Source: Chitinophagaceae bacterium | GTDB taxonomy: Bacteria > Bacteroidota > Bacteroidia > Chitinophagales > Chitinophagaceae | Assembly: GCA_004322425.1 (NCBI GenBank) | Contig: SCVJ01000021.1 | Coordinates: 1-64,000 of the forward strand | Reading direction: 5' to 3' | Length of the DNA: 64,000 nucleotides | Part shown: piece after piece, positions 1-8,612 of the stretch | How positions within the stretch are numbered: position 1 is the stretch's first letter | How the letters are laid out: every line of letters starts with the position of its first letter | The notes under the pieces: model-generated | The model's input: only the letters and a program-made list of their open reading frames with translations | Databases searched by the model: none | What the model was told of the DNA's origin: nothing | Program-made: the position numbers and the translations under genes

Positions 1-3
1 GTT

Positions 4-77
4 GGATCGGTAGTTCAGTTGGTTAGAATGCCGCCCTGTCACGGCGGAGGTCGCGGGTTCGAGTCCCGTCCGGTCCG
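4..77 (+). tRNA. tRNA-Asp (GTC)
   Basis: A cloverleaf can be folded by eye. The acceptor arm GGATCGG (4-10) pairs with CCGGTCC (70-76), with one T-G wobble. The anticodon stem ccgcc/ggcgg surrounds the loop with anticodon GTC at 38-40, and the T arm carries GGTTCGAGTCC. The discriminator is G77. The CCA end is not encoded, since CAA follows. A strong terminator lies immediately downstream, so this is the end of its transcript. The promoter lies outside the window. Confidence 0.97.
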
Positions 78-88
78 CAAAATTTTTA

Positions 89-120
89 CCCTCAGCAAAA
101 AAGCTGAGGGATTTTTTTTT
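89..120 (+). terminator. Rho-independent terminator after tRNA-Asp
   Basis: An 8-bp perfect stem, ccctcagc (89-96) with gctgaggg (103-110), encloses an A-rich loop and is followed by a run of nine T. It ends the tRNA transcript and separates it from the polysaccharide locus. Confidence 0.92.
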
Positions 121-228
121 GATTAACGGCTTCAAAATTGAAGTATTATTTTTCTTATATTGTGTTAGTTTACTCTCAACCATTAAAACTAACTTTCTCT
201 GAAAAATAAAATATACCGTGTCGTTTTT

Positions 229-1791
229 TTGCTTCTGACAGTCGGGTTTGCGGTTTTTGCAAAGGCGCAATCCTTACCTGTGGGCTTTTCTGCTTTGGAA
301 GAGATGGCGCGAAATTTTCAATTGCAAGGGAAAATTAAGTCCGACTTTTCGTTTTCAGTTCGTCCGCTATTAACCGGTGTACAATTCAGTACAGATAGTT
401 TATTGCGGTTAGCCGATCCCAACATAAAAGGATTTACATTTAAGAAATCGTTCTTAAAAAACCATGGAACTTTTCAAATTCTGCCAGTAACCCTGTCTCA
501 AAAATATAATTCTCATCATCCTTTCGGATGGAATGATGCAGGTTTTATTCCTGCAAAGGGATTTCAAAACCAAATAAGTGCCGGTATTTTTTCTTCATTA
601 GGCCCACTCTCCATTCAGTTAAAACCTGAATTCGTTACAGCTGCAAATCCCAATTATGAGTATAATGCTATGTGGGGCTCGCCAACGCAGAATAGCTATA
701 AAAAAATATTTGCCGGACAATCTTCTGTTCGATTAAATAGTCGTTCTGTTTCTTTAGGCTATTCAACAGAAAATTTATGGTGGGGACCAGGGCAATTCAG
801 TTCTTTATTAATGAGCAATAACGCTCCGGGTTTTGAGCATTTAACGTTTAACACTGTTCGTCCATTAAAAACCCCAATCGGCAAATTTGAATGGCAGTTG
901 ATTACCGCAAAACTTAAAGACGATACATCCCAAGCTGTTTTTGAAAATTACAATTTAAAGCCTGCTGCCTATTTGAAAGACTGGGTATTTATGAATTCGC
1001 TATCGCTTGTTTTTCAACCGCGATTTATGCCCAATAGTTTTTGGGGATTTACACGAACGTTTTTGAAAAACAGCAGTTCAATGGGTACGGGAACTGTTGG
1101 ATTCATTGATAATTATTTACCGGTTTTCACTTCGCCTTTTAAAAAAGGAAATCCGGGCGAAGATGAAAAGGAACGCGATCAATTGGTAAGTCTTTTTATG
1201 CGTTTTTTATTTCCCAAAAGTCATGCTGAATTTTATTGGGAGTATGGCTGGAATGATCATAAATACAATTTAAGAGATCTTACCTTGGACGTGCAACATG
1301 CTGCAGCTTTTACTGCAGGGTTTAAAAAACTTTTCCCTTTGAAAAATGATACTTGGTTGGATATGGGAATGGAATTTAATCACATGGCACAGACAACAGA
1401 TTATATAGTTCGTAATGCTGGTAATTGGTATGTACACGGGCAAGGCTTGCAAGGTTATACCAATAAAAATCAAATTATGGGTGCAGGAAGTGGTTATGGA
1501 AATAATGTTCAAACAGTGGCCGCTAATTGGTGGAGAAAGATGAATAAAGTTGGAATAAAGTTTCAGCGAATTCAGCATGATCCCAAAGGACATACAGGCA
1601 CTCTCAATGTTTTAGGGATGCGGGCTGTGCAATGGAATGATATTTCAGTGGGGCTGAATGGTCAATATTATTATAAACGCTTTTTAGTGAATTCGGAAAT
1701 GCAATGGATCGATTCGCGAAATTATATCTGGGAGCAAGCTAATAATAAAAAGAATTTTTACTTGATGCTTCAATTAAGTTATTTATTGTGA
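229..1791 (+). CDS. Wzi-family capsule assembly outer-membrane protein, copy 1
   Basis: This is a predicted outer-membrane beta-barrel of the capsule-assembly Wzi family, which holds or assembles surface polysaccharide at the cell surface. The family signature is visible around residues 184-215: NLWWGPG, then MSNNAPGFEHL and a TxRPLKTPIG segment. Many alternating aromatic residues and a C-terminal strand ending YLL fit a barrel. The assigned start is TTG at 229, which leaves a signal peptide without a charged n-region. The frame is open upstream to 193, and a CTG at 199 would begin MKNKIYR followed by the same hydrophobic core, so the true start may be CTG 199. The stop overlaps the next gene by 4 bases, implying translational coupling with its paralogue. 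Confidence 0.85.
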   Translation: MLLTVGFAVFAKAQSLPVGFSALEEMARNFQLQGKIKSDFSFSVRPLLTGVQFSTDSLLRLADPNIKGFTFKKSFLKNHGTFQILPVTLSQKYNSHHPFGWNDAGFIPAKGFQNQISAGIFSSLGPLSIQLKPEFVTAANPNYEYNAMWGSPTQNSYKKIFAGQSSVRLNSRSVSLGYSTENLWWGPGQFSSLLMSNNAPGFEHLTFNTVRPLKTPIGKFEWQLITAKLKDDTSQAVFENYNLKPAAYLKDWVFMNSLSLVFQPRFMPNSFWGFTRTFLKNSSSMGTGTVGFIDNYLPVFTSPFKKGNPGEDEKERDQLVSLFMRFLFPKSHAEFYWEYGWNDHKYNLRDLTLDVQHAAAFTAGFKKLFPLKNDTWLDMGMEFNHMAQTTDYIVRNAGNWYVHGQGLQGYTNKNQIMGAGSGYGNNVQTVAANWWRKMNKVGIKFQRIQHDPKGHTGTLNVLGMRAVQWNDISVGLNGQYYYKRFLVNSEMQWIDSRNYIWEQANNKKNFYLMLQLSYLL

Positions 1792-3455
1792 GAAAGAAAT
1801 TAATACATATTGTAGTACTCGTTTGCCTCAGTTTCAATTCGATTTCACAATCCGGGATTGTTAGTGAAATAGAATTGACAGATACCAAAAGAATTGAACA
1901 ATTAACTGATTCTACATTTTCGGATAATTTATCTTTTCTTATTCGATCTTCTAGTCAATATAATTCGTTGCGTCAAACTTCAAATAAAAAGACAAAGTGG
2001 CCACAAGTAAACTTGTTGCATACAACTTATAGTGCGCAGCAAAATAGCAAGCTTTCTTTTGGTGGAAATGACGGTAACTTTTATCCGAATGTTGGTTTGC
2101 AGCAAAGAGCAAGTGTTGGTGTTGGAATAAAATGGTGGAAAATGTCTATTGAACTTTCTCCGGAGTGGGTTAGTGCTAATAATAAAATTCCAGAAACATT
2201 TTCAACCGATCCTTTATATGGTAATTATTGGCCTAAATACTATACATATGTTGTAAATAAAGTAGATATGCTAAGCAGGTTTGGAACAGAATCGCTAGAA
2301 AAGTTTTTTTATGGGCAATCGAATGTTCGGATTAATATTAAAAATTTATCGTTTGGAGTAAGTAATGAAAATTTATGGTGGGGACCGGGTTTGAGGAATT
2401 CATTAGTAATGACCAATAATGCTCCGGGATTTCTGCATGTTTCATTAAATACCATAAAACCTAAGAAAACAGTTATTGGAAGTTTTGAAGGACAGATTAT
2501 TATTGGAAAACTGGATAGTACTGGTTTTGAAAATCCAGATAACCCAATCATGAACACCATTTGGCCCGGAGGGATTGCAAAAAAACTTAATTACGAAAGG
2601 ATGATTAACGGAGTTGTTTTTACTTGGCAACCCATTTGGATGAAAAATTTTTATATCGGTTTTGCCAACACTACGCAATGGTACGTGAATGATTCTCTTC
2701 CATTGGGAAGATACATTCCTGTAATATTCCCTTTTTCTTTGAGCAAAGGAAAACCTCGAATGAAATTGGGTTCTATTTTTCTCAGATATGCTTTGCCAAA
2801 AGATAACGCAGAGTTTTATTTCGAATTTGGAAGAGCCGATAAAGCAGCCAATCCGGTTAATTTATTTGCCGACACTATTCCTATTGGTTATGTAGCGGGC
2901 ATTCGAAAATTATTTCCTTTAGCCAAGCGCAATCAATTTATTCAGTTTATGATTGAAGTAACACAGTTGCAACTTTCGGACAGTAGGCTGATAATGGACG
3001 AAAAAAATGTGTGGGGGCAAGGCAGAACTAAAAGTTGGTATATGGATAGTTACATTCAACAAGGATATTCAAATGCAGGACAATTGATGGGAGCTGCTAT
3101 TGGCCCGGGAAGTAATAGTCAAACAATTAATGTAGCTTGGGTTAATAAGCTAAAGAAAATCGGGATTCAATTGGAGCGTATTATTTATAATAAAGACTTT
3201 TATTATTACCATTATTTTAATGGGGAGTTATACAATGTATTTTCTCAAGGCGCCAACAACCATCATTGGGTGGATGTTATCTTAAATGCACACGTTCAAT
3301 GGGATTACAAGCAAGTTGTTTTTTCAGCTTCATATAATTCTATAAAATCATTAAACTATCGGTGGATAAAATTAGACGGCGGTTGGCAAGAGCCTTCCAA
3401 ATTATCCGATAGAAAAAATCAATCATTAGCTTTTTCAATTCGATATGGTTTGTAG
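1788..3455 (+). CDS. Wzi-family capsule assembly outer-membrane protein, copy 2
   Basis: A second Wzi-like barrel, 555 residues, starts at GTG 1788 inside the stop of copy 1. It begins with a signal peptide (RKKLIHIVVLVCLSFNSISQ, cleavage after about residue 20). The core again reads NENLWWGPGLRNS, then MTNNAPGFLHV and NTIKPKKTVIGSFEGQ, aligned with copy 1. It ends in a Phe/Tyr-rich beta segment (SLAFSIRYGL). Sequence and arrangement indicate an old tandem duplication, as the two are clearly diverged. It is probably in the same operon as the exporter that follows 82 bases later. Its specific role, alternative surface lectin or hetero-oligomer partner, cannot be read from sequence. Confidence 0.85.
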   Translation: MRKKLIHIVVLVCLSFNSISQSGIVSEIELTDTKRIEQLTDSTFSDNLSFLIRSSSQYNSLRQTSNKKTKWPQVNLLHTTYSAQQNSKLSFGGNDGNFYPNVGLQQRASVGVGIKWWKMSIELSPEWVSANNKIPETFSTDPLYGNYWPKYYTYVVNKVDMLSRFGTESLEKFFYGQSNVRINIKNLSFGVSNENLWWGPGLRNSLVMTNNAPGFLHVSLNTIKPKKTVIGSFEGQIIIGKLDSTGFENPDNPIMNTIWPGGIAKKLNYERMINGVVFTWQPIWMKNFYIGFANTTQWYVNDSLPLGRYIPVIFPFSLSKGKPRMKLGSIFLRYALPKDNAEFYFEFGRADKAANPVNLFADTIPIGYVAGIRKLFPLAKRNQFIQFMIEVTQLQLSDSRLIMDEKNVWGQGRTKSWYMDSYIQQGYSNAGQLMGAAIGPGSNSQTINVAWVNKLKKIGIQLERIIYNKDFYYYHYFNGELYNVFSQGANNHHWVDVILNAHVQWDYKQVVFSASYNSIKSLNYRWIKLDGGWQEPSKLSDRKNQSLAFSIRYGL

Positions 3456-3537
3456 CAACAGAACAAAATGACAATGAATTTTTTATGAGCTATAAACAAT
3501 CATTATTTCCTACATTTAACCTATAATTCAACAAAAC

Positions 3538-5979
3538 ATGAAGCTGCTGAAATATGTTTTAATTACGGTGATGGTTTGCTCGATGGGTGTACTTCATGCG
3601 CAGCAAATTCCTTCAAATATTGAAAACTTATCTAACCAACAGATACTAGAACTTATCTCTCAATTTCAGGTTAGTGGTTTATCGGAGGAGGATTTTGAAA
3701 TTAAGTTATTAGAAAAAGGGTTTACAGCTAATCAAATTTTACTCTTAAAAAAGCGTGTAGCCTCATTAAACACAAGTGGTATTCTAAACAATAGCAGTAA
3801 GATTTCAAATACAGATTCTTATTTAGAAAGGATTGGAATGTTAACCAAAAAACCTTCTTTAAAAAGAAGAGATTCGATTGGTGGGTTAAGAGTCTTTGGC
3901 GAAGAAATTTTTGAAAATGTCAATCTCAGTTTTGAGCCCAACTTATCTATTCCGGCACCTAAAAATTATATCATTGGTGTGAATGATCAGTTAGTCATTG
4001 ATGTGTTTGGTTTATCGGAAACAACCAAAAAATTAAAAGTAAATACAGAGGGGTTTATTCGTTATCCGAATTTAGGTCCCATAAAAGTAGCCGGTTATAC
4101 ATTGGAAGATGCACAACTGATAATTAAAAAGTCTTTAACAAAATTATATCCTGCTATTAATAGTGGGGCTACTTTAGTTCAAGTTTCAGTAGGGCAAATA
4201 AGAAGCATCCGTGTTACATTAATTGGCGAAGTAAAACAACCGGGCAGTTATTCTGTTTCTTCCTTATCAACTTTGATGAATGCGTTGTATGCGTCGGGAG
4301 GCCCCAATGAAATTGGGTCTTTTCGGAATATCGATCTTGTGAGAAATGGTAAATTAACTGTAACGTTTGATTTATATGATTTTTTATTAAAAGGCGATTT
4401 ATCTAAAAATATTTTGTTGCAAGATGAAGATGTGATTCGAATACATCCGTTTGAAACAAGAGTAGCGGTAATGGGAGCTATAAAAAAATCTGCACTTTTT
4501 GATGTGACAAATAATGAGTCTGCTTCAGATATCGTTCATTATGCCGGTGGTGTTTCTCCATTGGGCTTTAAAGATCTTATTCGAGTAAAAAGATTAGGCA
4601 CTACCAATAAAGAAATAATTACAGTTAGCATATCACAATTATCCACGTTTCATTTGCAATCTGGTGATACATTGGTTATTGATACGCTTGCAAATTATTT
4701 TGTAAATCGTGTTCAAATTAAGGGTGCAGTGTATTATCCCGGAGAATATAGTAATAGCAGTTTACCCACTTTGTTTGATTTATTAAATGTGGCTAAGCCT
4801 AAAGAAGGCGCATATTTTGATCGCGGATTATTGAGAAGATTAAAATCAGATTATACTTCCGAATTAATCAATTTTAATTTGGCTGATGTGATGAATAAAA
4901 AAATAGAAATAAAACTTGAAAGAGAGGACTCCATTCATATTTATCAAGTTAAAGATTTAAGAGAGCGATATACCGTTTCTATTAGTGGAGAAGTTAATGA
5001 ACCCAACACGTATGACTATTCCGATAAAATGCGTGTGGAAGATCTTGTATTAATTGCTGGTGGATATAAAGATGGCGCGGATTTGCATAAGATTGAAGTT
5101 TCAAGAAGGTTACCTAAATCTGCCAATGAAACTTTAGTCTATTCAATAATTAAAGAAATAGATTTACTAAAAAGAAACAAAGATGATTTGGAATTTTCAT
5201 TACAACCTTTTGATGTTATATCTGTTCGCAAATCTCCAAGTTACAAGGAGCAGATACATGCTCGAATAGAAGGTGAGATTTTATATCCCGGAAATTATAC
5301 GCTAGAAGGAAAGAAGGAGCGGATTTCCGATATGGTTCGCCGAGCAGGTGGATTGAAAGAAGATGCATTTGCAGAAGGAGCGGTTTTAATTCGCAAATCA
5401 TTTATAGGAAATTCTGAACCTGATTCGGTATTGTTTAATACAAAGTCAAACTTAATGGCTCCGCTTATAGAGTTGAATCAAAAAGAAGCGATTGCAGACA
5501 CTCAGCAATTAAATAGAATAAAGCAAAATTTTTATAAGCAACAAAAATTAGTTGGAATTAATTTATCCAAGGCTATCCAGTCTCCGGGTTCTGTGTTTGA
5601 TTTAATATTAAATGAAGGGGATGTGCTTAAAATTCCAAGGGAAATACAAACAGTACAGGCTTTTGGTGCCGTAAATGCACAACAACAAATTGCTTTTACA
5701 AAAGGAATGAGTTTTATAACACTCATTCAACAATCCGGTGGGTTTGCAATTAATGCTTCTCGAAGACACTCCTACGCAGTTTATGCCAACGGTGAAGTGC
5801 AGAGCACAAAAGGTTTTTTATTTTTTCTGCAATATCCAAAAGTAAAACCTGGAGTCGAAATATTTGTACCCCTCAAAAAAGAAAATAGACGTCTTTCATC
5901 AGGAGAAATTATTGGTATTGGTTCTGGAATAGCATCTATGGCAGGGTTAATTATTTCACTACTTAATGCAACTAAATAA
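3538..5979 (+). CDS. Wza-like polysaccharide export protein with multiple SLBB domains
   Basis: This is the outer-membrane/periplasmic exporter for exopolysaccharide. A signal peptide ends near LHAQQ (about residue 22). A Poly_export domain starts at about residue 139 (PAPKNYIIGVNDQLVIDVFG). It is followed by about six SLBB-type repeats, recognised by the pattern VxxxGxVxxPGxY, near residues 223, 306, 391, 478, 574 and 704. The third and sixth are the more degenerate. A C-terminal hydrophobic segment (about 790-810, IGIGSGIASMAGLIISLL) could form the outer-membrane helix. At 813 residues it is about twice the size of E. coli Wza but typical for long Bacteroidota versions. The Wzz-like gene follows 15 bases downstream. 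Confidence 0.92.
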   Translation: MKLLKYVLITVMVCSMGVLHAQQIPSNIENLSNQQILELISQFQVSGLSEEDFEIKLLEKGFTANQILLLKKRVASLNTSGILNNSSKISNTDSYLERIGMLTKKPSLKRRDSIGGLRVFGEEIFENVNLSFEPNLSIPAPKNYIIGVNDQLVIDVFGLSETTKKLKVNTEGFIRYPNLGPIKVAGYTLEDAQLIIKKSLTKLYPAINSGATLVQVSVGQIRSIRVTLIGEVKQPGSYSVSSLSTLMNALYASGGPNEIGSFRNIDLVRNGKLTVTFDLYDFLLKGDLSKNILLQDEDVIRIHPFETRVAVMGAIKKSALFDVTNNESASDIVHYAGGVSPLGFKDLIRVKRLGTTNKEIITVSISQLSTFHLQSGDTLVIDTLANYFVNRVQIKGAVYYPGEYSNSSLPTLFDLLNVAKPKEGAYFDRGLLRRLKSDYTSELINFNLADVMNKKIEIKLEREDSIHIYQVKDLRERYTVSISGEVNEPNTYDYSDKMRVEDLVLIAGGYKDGADLHKIEVSRRLPKSANETLVYSIIKEIDLLKRNKDDLEFSLQPFDVISVRKSPSYKEQIHARIEGEILYPGNYTLEGKKERISDMVRRAGGLKEDAFAEGAVLIRKSFIGNSEPDSVLFNTKSNLMAPLIELNQKEAIADTQQLNRIKQNFYKQQKLVGINLSKAIQSPGSVFDLILNEGDVLKIPREIQTVQAFGAVNAQQQIAFTKGMSFITLIQQSGGFAINASRRHSYAVYANGEVQSTKGFLFFLQYPKVKPGVEIFVPLKKENRRLSSGEIIGIGSGIASMAGLIISLLNATK

Positions 5980-5994
5980 GATTAGAAAAATACA

Positions 5995-7047
5995 ATGGCA
6001 GCTACCAAAGTAAATACAATAAGTTTAGAAGAAATATTTACAGAACTCATTTCTTTTCTAAATTTTATGTGGCAAAAACGTAGGTTGTTTTTATTACTTG
6101 CCATTGCAGGAATGTTGCTGAGTACGACTTATTATTTTTTTCAAAAACCTAAATATGAAGCCATATCAACTTTTATTTTAGAGGCTAAAGAGCCATCCGG
6201 TGGTGGATTGGCAGGTTTGGCTTCTCAATTTGGATTTGATATAAGTTCTATGTCTGGGAGTTCTAATTTATTTGGTGGCGATAATATTTTGGATATCATA
6301 AAGTCAAAATTCATCATTGAAAAAGTATTATTGTCTTCAGTTGATAATGATTCAAAAAACAGCAATCAAACATTAGCTGACTTATTCATAAATTTTAGTG
6401 GGCTACAAAAAAAAATGGGTAATGATTCTGAAGTCAGTAACCTGTTTTCTGAAATGAAAAATTCCAACCACTTTCTGCGAGACAGTATTTTGGAAGTGAT
6501 TTATATTAGAATAGTTGAACAACATCTAAAAGTTGAGTTAATCAGTAAAAAAGGTTCCATCCTTAAAGTGTCAACCACTTCACCCAACTCTATTTTTTCA
6601 AAATGCTTCACAGAAAGAGTAATTGAAGAAACTAAGAAATTTTATATTGATGTAAAAACAAGAAATGCTACTAATAATATTAAAGCATTAGAAATCAGAT
6701 CCGATTCTTTATTTCGAATTATTAATGAAAAATCAGGACAGTCGGCCACCTTGCAAATTGCTGATTTAAATCCAGCAATTAAAATAGCCGAAGTGCCTGT
6801 GGAAATATCTCAACGCGGAAAAATGGTAGCACTTGCGTTATACACAGAAGTGATGAAGAATTTGGAAGCTAGTAGGATGGGATTAGCCAATCAAACTCCG
6901 GTTATTCAAATTTTGGATACACCCAAATATCCGTTGGTTGATAAGAATAAATCTTTTTTTCTTTTAGGTTTACTAGGAATTGCAGCTGGATTTTTGTTTG
7001 GATTTCTTATTTGTTTCTTTTCTTTTTCACCCCGTCATTCTAATTAA
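5995..7047 (+). CDS. Wzz/GumC-like polysaccharide chain-length determinant, no kinase domain
   Basis: This is an inner-membrane polysaccharide co-polymerase. An N-terminal cytoplasmic stretch leads into a first transmembrane helix (about 33-51, RLFLLLAIAGMLLSTTYYFF). A periplasmic Wzz domain with a long helical region follows, and a second helix sits at about 322-344 near the C-terminus. The segment ILDTPKYPLVDKNKS just before the second helix is the usual Wzz pre-TM2 motif (P-x2-P). There is no Walker A/B or tyrosine-rich tail, so this is not a bacterial tyrosine autokinase, and no separate kinase or phosphatase gene is in the locus. It likely sets chain length together with the Wza-like and Wzy-like neighbours. 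Confidence 0.88.
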   Translation: MAATKVNTISLEEIFTELISFLNFMWQKRRLFLLLAIAGMLLSTTYYFFQKPKYEAISTFILEAKEPSGGGLAGLASQFGFDISSMSGSSNLFGGDNILDIIKSKFIIEKVLLSSVDNDSKNSNQTLADLFINFSGLQKKMGNDSEVSNLFSEMKNSNHFLRDSILEVIYIRIVEQHLKVELISKKGSILKVSTTSPNSIFSKCFTERVIEETKKFYIDVKTRNATNNIKALEIRSDSLFRIINEKSGQSATLQIADLNPAIKIAEVPVEISQRGKMVALALYTEVMKNLEASRMGLANQTPVIQILDTPKYPLVDKNKSFFLLGLLGIAAGFLFGFLICFFSFSPRHSN

Positions 7048-7065
7048 TTTTAGCATAAAAACTTT

Positions 7066-7908
7066 ATGCGAACTATTTTTTTGCTTCGTGCTTTTGGAGA
7101 TTTTTTAATTGCCATATACAGTTTTCGAAATGCCAAAAATAAAGCATCAGTAAGATTTGTAGCATCAAAACATCACGAAGCATTGTTTAAGGCGCTTCCA
7201 AAAATTTTGATTCCTCAAGATATTAAAATTGAGTTTGTTGATTTTGGCATTGATAAAACGTTGCTGCGATTTTTTACAAATAAGTTTTTCTTTAGTTCTA
7301 AAACAGTTCAAGAAATTAATAAAGTAAAAAAGAAAGTAAAAGAACTACAATTTGAAAACCTATTTGTAGAACAAAAGATGAGATTAAATATTTTCAAATT
7401 AGTTACAGGTTTCCCATTCAAAAGTATAGTGGATAAGCAAAATGTTTATAAGGCGTATTCAAATTATTTTGGAAATGAAGATGTTCAAAATAGTAAATTA
7501 GATTTTACAGTAACTGAAGAGTCAAGAATTTTAATTCTTCCATCAACTAGACAACTGAGAAAGGACTTTCCTGCCAAAGTGCTACAAAAGATAAGTGATC
7601 AAAGTAAGGCTAGAACTGAAAATGTAACCATTGGTTTTTACAAATTTTCTAAGCGAAACGATAAAAATTGTTTTATTTATAATGATTTTTCTGAATTGAT
7701 TAGTTATGTCGAAAATTCGGACTTTATTATTTGTGCTGATAGCTTGCAAGCACATTTAGCTCAATTTTTAGAAAAACCCCATTTTATTTTATATAACAAT
7801 CATCAGACACATAAGCAATTTTTAACGCCTTTTGCGGAACAAAATAATAGTTATGCTAATTTTAATAACTTAGAAAAACTTCATTATGTTTTCAATGCTT
7901 CATTATGA
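7066..7908 (+). CDS. GT9-like (heptosyltransferase-fold) glycosyltransferase
   Basis: A cytoplasmic glycosyltransferase of the GT-B fold. The N-terminus (IFLLRAFGDFLIAI) matches the GT9 entry motif RxxxxGDxxxxxP in weak form. The C-terminal half has the typical acceptor/donor-site signature around residues 220-242 (FIICADSLQAHLAQFLEKP), equivalent to the GDSGxxHLAAxLGxP of heptosyltransferases but with CADS. At 280 residues it is shorter than canonical WaaC/WaaF (about 320-350). Within this locus it probably adds a sugar to the lipid-linked repeat unit. The donor sugar cannot be inferred. The stop overlaps the next start by 4 bases. Confidence 0.72.
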   Translation: MRTIFLLRAFGDFLIAIYSFRNAKNKASVRFVASKHHEALFKALPKILIPQDIKIEFVDFGIDKTLLRFFTNKFFFSSKTVQEINKVKKKVKELQFENLFVEQKMRLNIFKLVTGFPFKSIVDKQNVYKAYSNYFGNEDVQNSKLDFTVTEESRILILPSTRQLRKDFPAKVLQKISDQSKARTENVTIGFYKFSKRNDKNCFIYNDFSELISYVENSDFIICADSLQAHLAQFLEKPHFILYNNHQTHKQFLTPFAEQNNSYANFNNLEKLHYVFNASL

Positions 7909-8612
7909 TTAAAGGATTTATCATTTCATCGATTTACGAATTGGATAGGAAGCACAATGTGGAATTGTTAAAGCAATCATTACCTGAATTGAAAGAAGTT
8001 GAAGCCGTATATCCCCAATTTCAAAAAATTCCTTTTTTAAATAAAATTTTGAATACATCTAAAAGTCGTACCAGGCATGAATTGCGCTTGGGTGAGTTGG
8101 GATGTTTGTTAAGTCATCGAAAAATTTGGAGAAAAATTGTGAGTACAGAAAAAGATGAAACATTTTTAATAACAGAATCGGATAGTTTGTTAATAAATGT
8201 TGATGTATTGCAATCACAATTTGATGTTATCTCCAAACTTTATGATTTATTTTTTTGGGGTGCATGGGATGGGCATATAAAATTATTAAAGAGTACAATA
8301 AATGAAGTAGGAAAAAATATTTTCATTGGGGAACCGTTCATTAAAACAGTTTATTGTACGTACGGATATTCTTTAAATAGAAGGGCTGCTGTTTATTTAC
8401 TTGACAAAACCAGAAAGGTTGCACACCCTGTCGATCAGTTTAAAAAATTTGTTGACACAAATGATTTACGAATAGGAGCCATTTTGCCCGAGGTAATTTC
8501 TACTATTAATACGGAGAGTACAATCAAAGGCAGGATAAACAATAATTTTCTTAAAAAAATATTTCTATTTATTTTAGATTGCAAGAATAATTTAATCTGT
8601 TATTTTAAATGA
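7905..8612 (+). CDS. GT25-like glycosyltransferase (LPS/EPS biosynthesis)
   Basis: A probable family 25 glycosyltransferase (LgtB/LpsA-like). The N-terminus GFIISSIYELDRKHNVELLK resembles the start of this family. GELGCLLSHRKIWRKIV (about residues 62-78) is the characteristic GT25 block (GCxxSHxxxW), followed by ETFLITESDSLL, corresponding to the D/E-D region. A Tyr/Gly-rich segment around 145-155 (YCTYGYSLNRRAAVYLL) matches the conserved GxxGYxxxxxxA block. At 235 residues it is usual size. Start ATG lies within the stop of the GT9-like gene and its stop overlaps the polymerase gene, so translation is coupled. The sugar transferred is unknown. Confidence 0.78.
   Translation: MIKGFIISSIYELDRKHNVELLKQSLPELKEVEAVYPQFQKIPFLNKILNTSKSRTRHELRLGELGCLLSHRKIWRKIVSTEKDETFLITESDSLLINVDVLQSQFDVISKLYDLFFWGAWDGHIKLLKSTINEVGKNIFIGEPFIKTVYCTYGYSLNRRAAVYLLDKTRKVAHPVDQFKKFVDTNDLRIGAILPEVISTINTESTIKGRINNNFLKKIFLFILDCKNNLICYFK

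Noticed and set aside
1270-1593. Minus-strand frame of 107 codons inside the first Wzi gene
   Set aside because: Antisense shadow without a family pattern.
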